A stretch of 64,000 nt of DNA from Clostridium aciditolerans (GCF_016316925.1 NZ_JAEEGB010000015.1:1-64000), one strand, 5' to 3'. Positions 1-8,365 are shown, counted from the stretch's first letter. A program made the numbers and translations. Notes: generated by a model from the sequence alone, not told the origin.

Positions 1-96
1 AAGATCTACTTCTTTACCAGTCGGCCACTGTGCTAAAACCTCTTTTCTCATATTGAAAAACTCTTCGTCAGTCCATTTTTTATTTCTAAGTTCCAA
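1..96 (-). CDS. glmE: Glutamate mutase epsilon subunit, N-terminal 32 codons (cut by window edge)
   Basis: Only the first 32 codons lie in the window. The peptide begins [19 protein letters not shown] and continues with a [10 protein letters not shown] motif, which I recognise as the start of the catalytic epsilon subunit (MutE/GlmE) of adenosylcobalamin-dependent glutamate mutase. The start is TTG at 96, chosen because a perfect AGGAGG lies 8 nt upstream (105-110). With GlmS the enzyme interconverts L-glutamate and threo-3-methylaspartate, the first step of the methylaspartate route of glutamate fermentation. It lies downstream of glmS on the same strand, in the same likely operon. Confidence 0.88.
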   Translation of the reverse strand, partial: MELRNKKWTDEEFFNMRKEVLAQWPTGKEVDL

Positions 97-108
97 TCTG
101 ATTACCTC

Positions 109-214
109 CTAATCTACATTAACCAAATATTTTTTCATTGTTCTTACCGCTTTGTCTGTTAACTACCTATTCATCTGGATGTGCTACTTCTGATAGTCCT
201 ATACCAGATAAAAC
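109..214 (-). pseudogene. Probable 3' scar of glmL (glutamate mutase-associated ATPase)
   Basis: In known clostridial glutamate mutase operons glmL (mutL) lies between glmS and glmE; here it is missing. The spacer translates in two frames to two short pieces: VLSGIGLSEVAHPDE (214 to 170, then a stop) and LTDKAVRTMKKYLVNVD (162 to 112, stop at 109). Joined, they resemble the end of MutL-family ATPases as I remember it: a hydrophobic GLL-type segment, a HP(E/D) element, then an Ala-Leu-rich helix ending in KKYL. The second piece ends 12 nt before the glmE start, as an intact upstream gene would. The family match is from memory and the pieces are short, so this remains an inference. Confidence 0.5.
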
Positions 215-288
215 TTATGTATAATTTAAAATAAAACATTCTTATAAAAGTTTGCCTTACATCGTTTTCATGAAAGATCTATTTAAAT

Positions 289-693
289 CTAAAGCTTTAG
301 ATCAGCCTTTAAATCTCCAATTGTTATTTCTGGAGATGTTCCTGGAGCATATACTTTATCAAATCCCATATCTTTAAACTTTTGATGAACATCTTCCCAT
401 TTTTGTTTTCCAACAACTAAGTTTCCACCAACATACATTAGTATTCCTTTTAAGCCTGCTTCATCACATTTTTCTCTTAATCCTCTACAATCTATCTCTC
501 CATGTCCATATAATGATGAAACTATTATGGCGTCTGCATTAGTTTCTATTGCAGCATTTATAAAATCTTCTTGTGGTGAAAGAACTCCTATATTTACTAC
601 ATTAAATCCTGCTTGTGTAAATGAATGTTCTAATATTTTATTTCCTACAGCATGACAGTCCGATCCAATTACACCTATTACTAAAGTTTTCAT
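289..693 (-). CDS. glmS: Glutamate mutase sigma subunit (B12-binding)
   Basis: This 134-aa protein is the small cobalamin-binding component of glutamate mutase. It shows the full B12-binding signature: D12-x-H14-x-x-G17 (SDCHAVGNK), where His14 is the lower axial cobalt ligand, then S59-x-L61 and GG at 89-90. The length is normal for the family, and it forms the Rossmann-like domain that pairs with the TIM-barrel GlmE. A GGAGG site precedes the ATG. It is the first gene after the promoter at 881-909, with glmE following after a spacer that carries the glmL scar. The role is cytoplasmic glutamate fermentation or methylaspartate formation. Confidence 0.96.
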   Translation of the reverse strand: MKTLVIGVIGSDCHAVGNKILEHSFTQAGFNVVNIGVLSPQEDFINAAIETNADAIIVSSLYGHGEIDCRGLREKCDEAGLKGILMYVGGNLVVGKQKWEDVHQKFKDMGFDKVYAPGTSPEITIGDLKADLKL

Positions 694-848
694 TATGAGA
701 CCTCCTAAAATTTACTTTTGATATTTTAATTCTATATATAAAGCCTTTGTCGAGTTATAATTTAGGCCATATAAAAGCCATCATATTATCTTGTGTCTAC
801 TTGTACATTTTTCGAAAATTCCATCATTTTAAAATTTTAAAAAGTAAA

Positions 849-863
849 TGGACTAATAGACCA
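849..863. promoter_or_regulatory. Palindromic operator downstream of the glm promoter
   Basis: The 15-mer TGGACTAATAGACCA is a dyad of the form TGGnCTAnTAGnCCA: all symmetric pairs match except one. Its edge lies 18 bp past the -10 element of the glmS promoter, that is, just beyond the expected transcription start, where a bound repressor would block. The half-site resembles operators of FCD-type GntR regulators, but the regulator is not in this window. Confidence 0.5.
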
Positions 864-880
864 ATCCATTGTTCTTTTTT

Positions 881-909
881 ATAATAGCATAATAAAAAAT
901 ACATATCAA
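881..909 (-). promoter_or_regulatory. Sigma-A-type promoter for the glutamate mutase operon
   Basis: Read on the minus strand: TTGATA (904-909), a 17-bp spacer, then TATTAT (881-886). This is close to the vegetative consensus with ideal spacing. It points to glmS about 190 bp downstream and implies an untranslated leader of roughly 180 nt that contains the operator palindrome. Confidence 0.6.
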
Positions 910-1334
910 ATATTTTTTCAAATAATTCATTTTTCATAATTTTCAAATAAAATATATGTATTTTTATTCATATTTTTTATTTAACATTCATAGTCTGATA
1001 TTCTACTATTTCGTAATTAATTGTGAAAATCTATAATTACTTACAAAATTCTATATTTATATACTAAGATATACAAGTGTATCTACTACACTATTCAAAC
1101 AAGAATTTTATAAGCTCTGCATATATTTTCATATAGTCGAAAATATACCATGAATATTGCATTGCATAAAATTGCACATCCAAATTTACTTATACAATTA
1201 TTTTATCTTGCTATTATACTTCATAATAATTTTAAATTAATTCTAATATAAACTGATGTATATTTAAATACTTTTCAATTTATAGATCCAATTTTAAAAT
1301 TGGACTCATAACTTCACCTTAAATTACATAATAA

Positions 1335-1395
1335 AAAGTGCAGTACTTAAGTATATAGAACTCTTCTATAATACAAAATACCGCACTCTTTTTAA
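1335..1395 (-). terminator. Terminator after the aminotransferase gene
   Basis: An inverted repeat begins a few bases after the aminotransferase stop: AAAAAGAGTGCGGTA pairs with TACTGCACTTTTT on the minus strand across a loop of about 35 nt, followed by T residues. It sits at the 3' end of the gene at 1403 and reads in the same direction. Confidence 0.6.
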
Positions 1396-1402
1396 GCTTA
1401 AC

Positions 1403-2560
1403 TTATAAATTCTTCACAAAGTTCTCTATTCTATCACATGCTTCTTTTAATTGTTCCATGCTGTAAGCATAGGAAATTCTCACATAGCCTTCTCCACCTA
1501 CACCAAAGGCTAATCCCGGTACAGCAGCAACGCCTGCCTCCTTTAAGAGTCTTTCACAAAAATCTTCACTTTTCAAATTAAATTTCTTTATGGAAGGAAA
1601 CATATAGAAAGCCCCCATTGGGATATTAGATTCAAATCCTATTTTAATTAGTCTGTCATATAAATAGTCTCTTCTCTTAATAAATTCCTTTTTCATACAT
1701 TCTACATCTTCCATACAATTTTTAAGTCCTTCGTATGCTCCATATTGGACTATAGATGGTGCACAGGATACATTGTACTGATGAACCTTCATTATAGAGT
1801 TCATAAATTCTTCTGTAGCACATACATATCCTATTCTAAGTCCTGTCATGGAAAACATCTTTGAAAATCCACCAACCACTATTACTTTATCCTTTATATC
1901 ATCAAATTGCGCTATAGAATAATACTCTTTTTCAAAATATAGTGCGCTATACATCTCATCACTTACAACAATAATCTCATTTTCACTTATTATTTTATGA
2001 AGTTTATCATTATCTTCTTTGGATAAAATAGCTCCTGTAGGATTAGATGGATAAGATAACACCATTACTTTAGGCTTTTCTTGTACTATTAACTTTTCCA
2101 ATTCTTCAAAACCAATTGAAAAATCTTCTTTTAAATTATAATTTACAACATTACCACCTAACAGCTTTACACAACTTTCATAAGCTGGATAAGCTGGCGT
2201 TGGCACTAGAACCTTATCTGAAGGATCTATCAATGCCGCAAAAATATCCATTAACCCTTCACTGCCTCCTATTGTAATGCATATCTCATTTTCATTATAA
2301 TTTATATGTTGAGTTTTTAAGTAGCTGGAAATCTCTTTTCTAAGTTCTATAATACCTGCATTTGATGTATATGTAGTTTTATTTTCATTTATTGCATTAA
2401 TCATAGCTTCCTTAATTTTTTCAGGTACATTAAAATCTGGCTGACCTAAAGTTAATGAAATTGCATCAGGATACTTAGCTACCTTGTTGAAAAACTTTCT
2501 AATTCCTGAGATCTCTATACTTTGAACATTTCTAGAAATAATACTATTTATATTTTTCAT
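1403..2560 (-). CDS. Class I/II pyridoxal-phosphate aminotransferase
   Basis: This 385-aa protein has the layout of the fold-type I aspartate/aromatic aminotransferase family. Visible landmarks are the SNPTG loop (172-176, Asn173), Asp201 and Tyr204 that contact the cofactor, and the Schiff-base Lys234 in GFSKMFSMTGLRIGY. Length is typical and the protein is cytoplasmic. The ATG has an AAAGGAG site. The substrate cannot be read from sequence; it is probably an amino acid with 2-oxoglutarate as partner. The gene stands alone, ended by the hairpin at 1335-1395. A role in amino acid fermentation next to glutamate mutase is plausible but unproven. Confidence 0.9.
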   Translation of the reverse strand: MKNINSIISRNVQSIEISGIRKFFNKVAKYPDAISLTLGQPDFNVPEKIKEAMINAINENKTTYTSNAGIIELRKEISSYLKTQHINYNENEICITIGGSEGLMDIFAALIDPSDKVLVPTPAYPAYESCVKLLGGNVVNYNLKEDFSIGFEELEKLIVQEKPKVMVLSYPSNPTGAILSKEDNDKLHKIISENEIIVVSDEMYSALYFEKEYYSIAQFDDIKDKVIVVGGFSKMFSMTGLRIGYVCATEEFMNSIMKVHQYNVSCAPSIVQYGAYEGLKNCMEDVECMKKEFIKRRDYLYDRLIKIGFESNIPMGAFYMFPSIKKFNLKSEDFCERLLKEAGVAAVPGLAFGVGGEGYVRISYAYSMEQLKEACDRIENFVKNL

Positions 2561-2749
2561 TTTACAACTAGCTCCTTTCCATTACTTACGTTAAATCATA
2601 CATTAATAATATTAAGTTTAATACTTTAACAATATAATATCATAAAACTATTTTTATAAACAGACTTCTTAGTTTTGTATAGAATCTAAACGCTCATGAA
2701 GTTATCCATTATTCTAAAGCACTTTTCGACTACTTTTTATGAATTATGC

Positions 2750-2755
2750 TATAAT
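2750..2755 (+). promoter_or_regulatory. -10 element upstream of the thioesterase gene
   Basis: A perfect TATAAT preceded by a weak -35-like TTCGAC 19 bp upstream. The position suits transcription of the gene starting at 2822. The poor -35 makes this tentative. Confidence 0.35.
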
Positions 2756-2821
2756 ACAAATAGTCAAAATATTAGAATACCAGCAAAACTTTTAGATATA
2801 ATTGAAAGGATGATTACTAAA

Positions 2822-3214
2822 ATGAACCTTAATGATCTTTTAAAAATTGGAGAAAGCCATGTTGATGAATATATAGTCAAACCAGAAGATACAGCTGACT
2901 TTATTGGAAATAAAGGTGTGACTATGTTATCCACACCTGTTATGATCAAATTTATGGAAACTACAGCTACACTTTCAATAATTAATAATATACCTAAAAA
3001 CTACAGGCCTGTTGGAACTAGAATTGATGTTAAACATATAAGTCCAACTCCTGTCAATACAAAGGTTACCGTAAAAGCAATATTAACATCAATCGAGGGT
3101 AGAAAGCTTTGTTATGATGTAGAAGCTTTCAGCGAGGAACGTAAAATAGGCTTTGGAGTATATGAGCAGCACGTAATTAACTTAGAAGATTTTTTAAATA
3201 AAAATGATAAATAG
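2822..3214 (+). CDS. Hotdog-fold thioesterase (FlK-like)
   Basis: About 130 residues starting MNLNDLLKIGESH. The sequence fits small single-domain hotdog thioesterases of the FlK (fluoroacetyl-CoA thioesterase-like) group. It has TPVMIKFMETTATLSI in the helix and strand region, and VGTRIDVKHISPTPVNTKV, the strand pair typical of this family. I chose the ATG at 2822 over upstream in-frame starts because an AAAGGATGA ribosome site lies 8 nt before it. It probably hydrolyses an acyl-CoA in the cytoplasm; the acyl group is unknown. It converges on the FAD oxidoreductase, with a shared hairpin terminator between. Confidence 0.8.
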   Translation: MNLNDLLKIGESHVDEYIVKPEDTADFIGNKGVTMLSTPVMIKFMETTATLSIINNIPKNYRPVGTRIDVKHISPTPVNTKVTVKAILTSIEGRKLCYDVEAFSEERKIGFGVYEQHVINLEDFLNKNDK

Positions 3215-3243
3215 GAACTGGACCTTAGACTTCCAGTTCCTAT
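3211..3243. terminator. Bidirectional terminator between convergent genes
   Basis: A perfect 12-bp stem, ATAGGAACTGGA / TCCAGTTCCTAT, with an 8-nt loop lies between two convergent genes and overlaps the thioesterase stop codon. T-tracts on either side are weak, so efficiency is uncertain. Confidence 0.65.
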
Positions 3244-3260
3244 CACTATCTATCATTATT

Positions 3261-4538
3261 TTAAATTAGTTTTTGATTCATAATATCTGTCAATCCCAAG
3301 CTTTCTATTCTGCTTTCAATTTCATTTTTATCAGTAGAATATAGTTTCATATCCTGCATTCGTTTAAAATACTCTGCTCCTGCAAAAGTATATCTGTTTC
3401 TTCTTCCTTTCTTTGACATCATCTTATAATTAGCATAAGATATAATATCACCAATAGCTGTTGCTTTTGGAAGAACTAATAATGGCATACCTAAAAGATA
3501 TCTTACAGCATTATGCCCCGCTAAGCTTCCTGTGCATATAGCTTCTGTATGCCCTACAAAAAGACCACTCTTTTCTCCACCACAGAATAAGTTGCTTATA
3601 CCTTTTACCTTCATATCATCAGTTCTTGGAGCTACGGATAAATATCTAATTGAATTACCTTTTCCTCCTGCATAAGGATCAATATATTTTGCATTCTCTA
3701 ATCCTTTAATCTTTCTTAATTTATCCAGTGGATAATAAGAAGTCATAAGCTTTACATGCCCTGTATCAAGTAAAACCACGTTTTCAGCAAATTCTTTCAA
3801 GGCATACTGTTGGCATACTTTCGCTTTTAATTTATCCATATTTATATCTTCTGGAGGAACCTTTAGAACAACTGCTCCTTTTTCACTTAACTTTCTAACC
3901 AATTCTTCATCCAAACTCTCTTTACAGAGCTTACAAGAACCACTAAAAGCTCCATATATATCATCTTCTCTTTCTCCCTGAAGATCATCCACGCCAGCTC
4001 TCATACTAATACTTACTCTTGGTCCAAAAGCTGGACATCTCAATACACACATTGAGCAACCATTGCCATATCTTAAACAGTTACCCATAGGCCCAGTTGA
4101 ACCTGTTGTTTCAATAAATACATCGCCTTCATCATAAGCTCCATCCGCTAAATATAACCCTATTATTCTATCTTCAGCTTTCTTTATATCTACTACCCTG
4201 GATAGCATTTTTAATTCTATTCCTATTTCTAGTAGATATTTTTTAACAGCAGGTTCTATTTTGTTGACATCATAAAGCCAAGCATGCTTATGTCCTGGGA
4301 AATCTATATTTTTATGCCTTGTGTTTTTGTCTGTTATATTAATTAAATCTCCTGCTCCAAGCGCTAGAAGTTCTTCAGCAGCAGTAAATCTCCCATTATT
4401 TCTCATTATCCCACCAACGTTACCCAGTCCTAAAATCATATCGGTTTTTTCATAGAGTGTAACTTCAGCTCCTGCTTTTTTTGCCGTTATCGCAGCAGCA
4501 CAACCAGCCCATCCGCCACCGATTATAATAACCTTCAT
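3261..4538 (-). CDS. FAD-dependent oxidoreductase
   Basis: A 425-aa flavoprotein opening with a dinucleotide-binding motif, MKVIIIGGGWAGCAAA (GGGWAG at 7-12), followed by an acidic strand end (VTLYEK). A cysteine cluster (CLRYGNGCSMCVLRCP) in the middle may bind an Fe-S cluster or act as a redox disulfide. A LFCGGEKSGLFVGHTEAI segment near the C-terminus is typical of GidA-like/FAD_oxidored proteins. The ATG at 4538 is preferred over an upstream in-frame start because of an AAGGGAGG site. Downstream of a PyrK-like flavoprotein on the same strand, it could form a redox pair with it, but a repeat element separates them. Substrate unknown. Confidence 0.8.
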   Translation of the reverse strand: MKVIIIGGGWAGCAAAITAKKAGAEVTLYEKTDMILGLGNVGGIMRNNGRFTAAEELLALGAGDLINITDKNTRHKNIDFPGHKHAWLYDVNKIEPAVKKYLLEIGIELKMLSRVVDIKKAEDRIIGLYLADGAYDEGDVFIETTGSTGPMGNCLRYGNGCSMCVLRCPAFGPRVSISMRAGVDDLQGEREDDIYGAFSGSCKLCKESLDEELVRKLSEKGAVVLKVPPEDINMDKLKAKVCQQYALKEFAENVVLLDTGHVKLMTSYYPLDKLRKIKGLENAKYIDPYAGGKGNSIRYLSVAPRTDDMKVKGISNLFCGGEKSGLFVGHTEAICTGSLAGHNAVRYLLGMPLLVLPKATAIGDIISYANYKMMSKKGRRNRYTFAGAEYFKRMQDMKLYSTDKNEIESRIESLGLTDIMNQKLI

Positions 4539-4622
4539 TAATAATCCTCCCTTTATAGTTGTTGCTTTCATCTTAAACTCTTCAATTCACAATATAAAAA
4601 CTTTGTGACACAAAATTTTTAT

Positions 4623-4812
4623 TAGAGGACAATTGACAGAGGACAGAGGACAGTGAAGGTGAGTTTTCTTCCTTACGTCAGAAAACTAATTGATTTTTGA
4701 GCTCGTTTCGCTAAGGCGAAACATCAGCTTATAATATAATTAAAGATTTTTCGTAGTGTAACGTAGAAAAATCCTCCTTCATTGTCCTCTGTCAATTGTC
4801 CTCTGTCCTCTA
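4623..4812. repeat. Miniature inverted-repeat element, about 190 bp
   Basis: Both ends begin TAGAGGACA and are built from permuted units GAGGACA, ATTGACA and GAGGACAG, so the left 37 nt and the reverse complement of the right 37 nt contain the same words in different order. The interior holds three further hairpins: GTTTTCT/AGAAAAC around a TTCCTTACGTC-type loop, GTTTCGC/GCGAAAC, and GATTTTTC/GAAAAATC. There is no coding content. It resembles non-autonomous inverted-repeat elements in clostridial intergenic regions, and sits between two flavoprotein genes read in the same direction. Confidence 0.75.
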
Positions 4813-4836
4813 AAAAATGCTTCGCATTTTTTTATT

Positions 4837-5820
4837 TTAAATAAGTCTTCTTTCCTTAAATACATATTTAGGATCTATCTGAATTTTGCATAACTTCTTC
4901 ACTACATGATTTTTATATCTAGTGCTGCATGTACCGCATACACCCTCTCCACAGCACATTTTTGAGTTGTTACAACAAGATACATCAATAGAATCACTTA
5001 AATAGTTTAATAATTTATAAATTAATATATCAGGCCCATCACAATGAACCAAATTTACATTTTCAACCTTTAATATTTGACCAATTATATTTTTAAATTC
5101 TTCCGAGAGCTCTCCTGCTTCTAACATATTACAATAAAATATTTCAGCATTACACATATCAAAATACTTCTTTCCCAAAAGCTCTTTGAAAGGAGTTTTA
5201 TCTATTATTGCAATAACTTTGTTTCCATTTGAATATAATTTTTTTAATACTGGTACTAATGGTGCAATACCAATTCCCCTTGCTACTACAACCGAAATTC
5301 CTTCCTTTGCCTTATATACATTTTTCAATCCTAAAACTCCATTCCAAAATGGTCCTCTTATAAGTACGCTTTCGTCCTCTTTAAGCTTACAAATACTTTT
5401 TGTTTTTATTCCCTTTAGTTCAATGGCTACTTTCAAAGTATTTTCCTCAGTATCCGCTTCCATTATAGAAATAGGAGTATCATAATAGGCTGATGACTCA
5501 GGATTTCTCATAAATATTACACTACCAGGATATACTAAGTCACTCACTAAACTATGTGGGGCATTTATTGTAAGAACAAATAACTTATTTTCCAATATCT
5601 CTTTTTTCATTATCTTGCATTGATATTCTTTTCTTACATCTTTAGCTTTGTTATTATTTAATATATATTCTTGATACATGCACACTCCCTTCCAGTTAAT
5701 ACAATCGCAAAAGGTTTTTCCTGAAAGTTGTGAACATAGTATGCAATCTCCAGTTTCCGCCAAATGACAAGGACAATATATACTTCCAGCGTCAATACAA
5801 TCCTTTATTTCATAACCCAT
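4837..5820 (-). CDS. PyrK-like FAD/NAD-binding iron-sulfur oxidoreductase
   Basis: This 327-aa protein has three parts. The N-terminal 50 residues are cysteine-rich (CPCHLAETGDCILC and CDC...C), unlike ordinary PyrK. A ferredoxin-NADP reductase-like FAD and NAD domain follows (GPFWNGVLG, then VVARGIGIAPLVPVLKKL for nucleotide binding). The C-terminus has a [2Fe-2S] signature of the dihydroorotate dehydrogenase B type (CCGEGVCGTC and a later Cys). The family passes electrons between NAD(P)H and a partner enzyme. The GGAGG site and ATG are clear. The partner could be the FAD oxidoreductase at 3261-4538, inferred only from proximity. Confidence 0.82.
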   Translation of the reverse strand: MGYEIKDCIDAGSIYCPCHLAETGDCILCSQLSGKTFCDCINWKGVCMYQEYILNNNKAKDVRKEYQCKIMKKEILENKLFVLTINAPHSLVSDLVYPGSVIFMRNPESSAYYDTPISIMEADTEENTLKVAIELKGIKTKSICKLKEDESVLIRGPFWNGVLGLKNVYKAKEGISVVVARGIGIAPLVPVLKKLYSNGNKVIAIIDKTPFKELLGKKYFDMCNAEIFYCNMLEAGELSEEFKNIIGQILKVENVNLVHCDGPDILIYKLLNYLSDSIDVSCCNNSKMCCGEGVCGTCSTRYKNHVVKKLCKIQIDPKYVFKERRLI

Positions 5821-6004
5821 TAAACTACCTCCTAATGCACTATACTATTAGATTATTTTTCGAGGTTATATTTTGTTACTGAAACTTATATTTTGTTGCT
5901 AAAAATGTGCTTTACCCCTTTAATTGATGAAATATATTTATTATAATTATACTTATTATAATAAATATGTTAATTTAAATTACTTAACTAAGGAGGTTCT
6001 ACAT

Positions 6005-6715
6005 ATGAACTATAATTTGACCGATCCATATGAAATTGCCAGATATATAAAAGAAGCTAAAAAATCCACTCCTGTTAAAGTATATCTTAAAGGAGATATT
6101 TCAGATTGCAATCTAGGAAATATAGAAAGCTATAACGGTTCAGACTTTTATGTACTTTTTGGTGAGTCTGAAGAAGTTTCAAAATTTCTTGAAGATAACA
6201 AAGAAATGATTAAACAATTTAGAATGGAATATGACAGAAGAAATTCTGCAATACCTCTTATTGATGTAAGAAATATTGAAGCAAGAATTGAACCAGGCGC
6301 TATTATAAGAGATAAGGTTACAATAGGTAAAAATGCTGTTATAATGATGGGCGCTGTTGTAAATATAGGTGCTGAAATTGGCGAAGGTACAATGGTAGAT
6401 ATGAATGCTGTTGTTGGCGCAAGAGGTATGCTTGGTAAGAGAGTTCACCTTGGTGCTGGTGCAGTTGTTGCCGGTGTTTTAGAACCACCAAGCAAATCAC
6501 CATGCGAAATAGGAGATGATGTTCTAATTGGTGCCAATGCTGTTATACTTGAAGGAGTAAAAATTGGAAAAGGTTCTGTTGTAGCTGCAGGTTCTGTTGT
6601 AACAGAAGATGTCCCTGAAGGAGTAGTTGTAGCAGGCACACCAGCTAAAATAATAAAGCAGGTTGATGAGAAAACGAAGGATAAAACTCAGATTCTTGAA
6701 GATTTAAGAAAATAA
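6005..6715 (+). CDS. dapH: Tetrahydrodipicolinate N-acetyltransferase
   Basis: A 236-aa enzyme of lysine/diaminopimelate synthesis that acetylates 2,3,4,5-tetrahydrodipicolinate using acetyl-CoA. It has the DapH N-terminal domain ([19 protein letters not shown]), then [20 protein letters not shown], and about ten left-handed beta-helix hexapeptide turns ([21 protein letters not shown] onward), ending in a [14 protein letters not shown] cap. Length is normal. The start at 6005 follows a perfect AAGGAGG; an upstream in-frame ATG has no such site. It is monocistronic, closed by the terminator at 6729-6770. Diaminopimelate also feeds peptidoglycan and spore dipicolinate synthesis. Confidence 0.96.
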   Translation: MNYNLTDPYEIARYIKEAKKSTPVKVYLKGDISDCNLGNIESYNGSDFYVLFGESEEVSKFLEDNKEMIKQFRMEYDRRNSAIPLIDVRNIEARIEPGAIIRDKVTIGKNAVIMMGAVVNIGAEIGEGTMVDMNAVVGARGMLGKRVHLGAGAVVAGVLEPPSKSPCEIGDDVLIGANAVILEGVKIGKGSVVAAGSVVTEDVPEGVVVAGTPAKIIKQVDEKTKDKTQILEDLRK

Positions 6716-6728
6716 GTTAAGTTAATTT

Positions 6729-6770
6729 AAACAGTGAATAGTTTTTAATACCATTCACTGTTTATTTTTT
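6729..6770 (+). terminator. Rho-independent terminator after dapH
   Basis: AACAGTGAAT pairs with ATTCACTGTT around a 13-nt loop, followed by TATTTTTT. A complementary A-tract on the other side makes it likely to serve the convergent SSB-like gene as well. Confidence 0.88.
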
Positions 6771-7506
6771 AAGAAATCTGCTTTCCTGGTAGAGTTTCGC
6801 CTAAGTTATTTTCACTCTCCTTATGGCTATATTCCATATCTTCATCCATCTCAATACTGCTGCTTACCTCATTGCCATCTTCATCTTTATTTACTCTTTC
6901 CATTTTTGATATAGAAACTTCATATGCTATCTTTTTTATTACATCCTCTTCCGAAACCTTTTTTTGGTACTCTCTGCTTTGTAATCTTCCCCAAATTCTT
7001 ATGTTATCACCAACTTTTAAAGTCTTACAGAATCTTGAGTTTCTGCCCCAAGCAATAGTTGGTATGTAGTCCGATTTGTTATAAGACCTATTTACTGCTA
7101 GAAGCATATCTGATATTTCTCTTCCAAAAGGAGTTGTCCTATAAACTGGTTGTTTACAAATAAAACCATCAAGAAATATCTGATTAGGATTTTTGCTTCT
7201 TTCCTCACAAGCACTAATATTTCTTGCAAAAACTGTTAATATTAGTCTATTAGCTCCATCTACAAATTTGTTATAAGATCTTAGTTGACCCTCAACTATA
7301 ATTTGTGACCCAACTCTAATATCCATGCCACTTATTAGTCTTTCAGAAACCGTAATAAATAATGTATCCTTAGCATCACTTAGTCTCGGAACTTCGATAT
7401 AAAAGGTGTAAAACCCTTCACCATACATCTCATGACTAAATTCTAGCTCCGAACTTACCTCTCCCTCAAGATAAATTTTATTATTCAACATTAAATTGTC
7501 CATCAT
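6769..7506 (-). CDS. Single-stranded DNA-binding protein-like, two OB folds
   Basis: A 245-aa protein with two consecutive OB-fold halves. The first is about residues 8-100 (NKIYLEGEVSSELEFSHE ... SQIIVEGQLRSY). The second is about 108-205 (IFLDGFICKQPVYRTTPFGREI ... WGRLQSREYQK), which is the part most like bacterial Ssb. The tail is acidic but lacks the DDIPF tip used by housekeeping Ssb to bind partners. The function is therefore probably accessory, for example in competence or recombination. The start is one of two adjacent ATGs after an AGAGGGG site. It converges on dapH. Confidence 0.72.
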   Translation of the reverse strand: MMDNLMLNNKIYLEGEVSSELEFSHEMYGEGFYTFYIEVPRLSDAKDTLFITVSERLISGMDIRVGSQIIVEGQLRSYNKFVDGANRLILTVFARNISACEERSKNPNQIFLDGFICKQPVYRTTPFGREISDMLLAVNRSYNKSDYIPTIAWGRNSRFCKTLKVGDNIRIWGRLQSREYQKKVSEEDVIKKIAYEVSISKMERVNKDEDGNEVSSSIEMDEDMEYSHKESENNLGETLPGKQIS

Positions 7507-7610
7507 AACCCCTCTTTCCCTTAGTTTTTGAATTATCTTATCAACATATAATTATTCAAAGAATACTGGAAATATACTTATTAAATTTTACTATATATAC
7601 TGTTTTATGA

Positions 7611-7674
7611 AACTCCTCTTCATAAATTCAGAGGAGTAAGCGATTCACACAAAATCAGAGATTTTGGTTCTCTG
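7611..7674. repeat. Short palindromic repeat, related to part of the element at 57.9 kb
   Basis: Two adjacent hairpins: ACTCCTCT/AGAGGAGT and CAAAATC/GATTTTG. The order and flanking words (TATGAAACTCCTCTTC, GAGGAGT, AAGCGAT, CAAAATCA, GATTTTGG, CTGCTTA) recur near 58050-58130 inside the larger palindromic element upstream of the tail chaperone gene. It lies immediately downstream of the gene at 7676-8179 and may act as its terminator. Confidence 0.6.
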
Positions 7675-7675
7675 C

Positions 7676-8179
7676 TTAGGTTAAAACCGTAAGCTTTTTT
7701 CCTTTAACTAAACTACTTATATCTTTTCCTTCAATAATGCTAATAGTTATTCCAACCATAGCTGCATATATCTCTTCTTCTCCGCTAAAACTTATATTAA
7801 TTGGGACTTCTGCAGGTTCTAGTTTTCCAAATGCATTATAATTTAAGTCCCTCTGTAGACAATAGACAAAACTATTATTATCCTCCATACTCGAAACTGT
7901 AATTGTATTTTTACTGCCTAAACCATAAGTTATTATGTTTCCATATATATTAACATTCCTATTACTATTTACTAAATCCATGTTAACAAAGCAGTAACCT
8001 CCATTTAATAGCACATCTTTAATGCTACTATTTGAATTAAATATTACATAATCATAATAACTTTCTCTTTTTACAGCATATTTGGTAAAATACTTGCAAT
8101 CAACCTCTAATGATTTGAGAAATTTCTGCAAATAGGAATTAAAACTTTTATTACCACCTATTATGGATACTGTTTTCAT
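7676..8179 (-). CDS. Hypothetical protein, 167 aa
   Basis: I do not recognise this protein. It begins MKTVSIIGGNKSFNSYLQKF, a beta strand followed by a glycine loop that could be nucleotide-binding or Rossmann-like, with alternating hydrophobic strands throughout (YDYVIFNSN, GGYCFVNMDL, NIITYGLG). There are no membrane segments or signal peptide. The GLGSKNTITVSS stretch is faintly reminiscent of Mur-ligase C-terminal regions, but the ligase motifs are absent. The ATG has a clear GGAGG site. It lies between an SSB-like gene and a polysaccharide deacetylase on the same strand, with wide gaps, so co-transcription is uncertain. Confidence 0.7.
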   Translation of the reverse strand: MKTVSIIGGNKSFNSYLQKFLKSLEVDCKYFTKYAVKRESYYDYVIFNSNSSIKDVLLNGGYCFVNMDLVNSNRNVNIYGNIITYGLGSKNTITVSSMEDNNSFVYCLQRDLNYNAFGKLEPAEVPINISFSGEEEIYAAMVGITISIIEGKDISSLVKGKKLTVLT

Positions 8180-8365
8180 TTTCCTACCTCCTCAAAATAA
8201 TTGATTAAAATTATTTTAAACAAGAGATAGTTTTTTATACTACTTTATTAGTTTGTATATAATATCTCCTTCCCAATTCGCTTTGATATTTCCATTATAA
8301 TACAAATTTACACCAAGTTTCAATAACTCTTATATTAAACTAAGTAAAATATAGTATAAACAGCC

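Larger units (their letters stand above)
694..1334. other. Intergenic region upstream of glmS
   Basis: About 640 bp of very AT-rich DNA without a supportable gene on either strand. The part next to glmS holds the promoter (881-909) and the palindromic operator (849-863) listed separately. I looked for a cobalamin riboswitch because the enzyme uses B12, but saw no B12-box-like sequence. From about 910 to 1334 I see nothing beyond A/T tracts. Confidence 0.6.

Noticed and set aside
694-1334. Cobalamin riboswitch upstream of glmS
   Set aside because: The enzyme uses B12, so I looked for a B12-box and the conserved riboswitch core on the minus strand; the region is plain AT-rich DNA with a simple promoter and operator.
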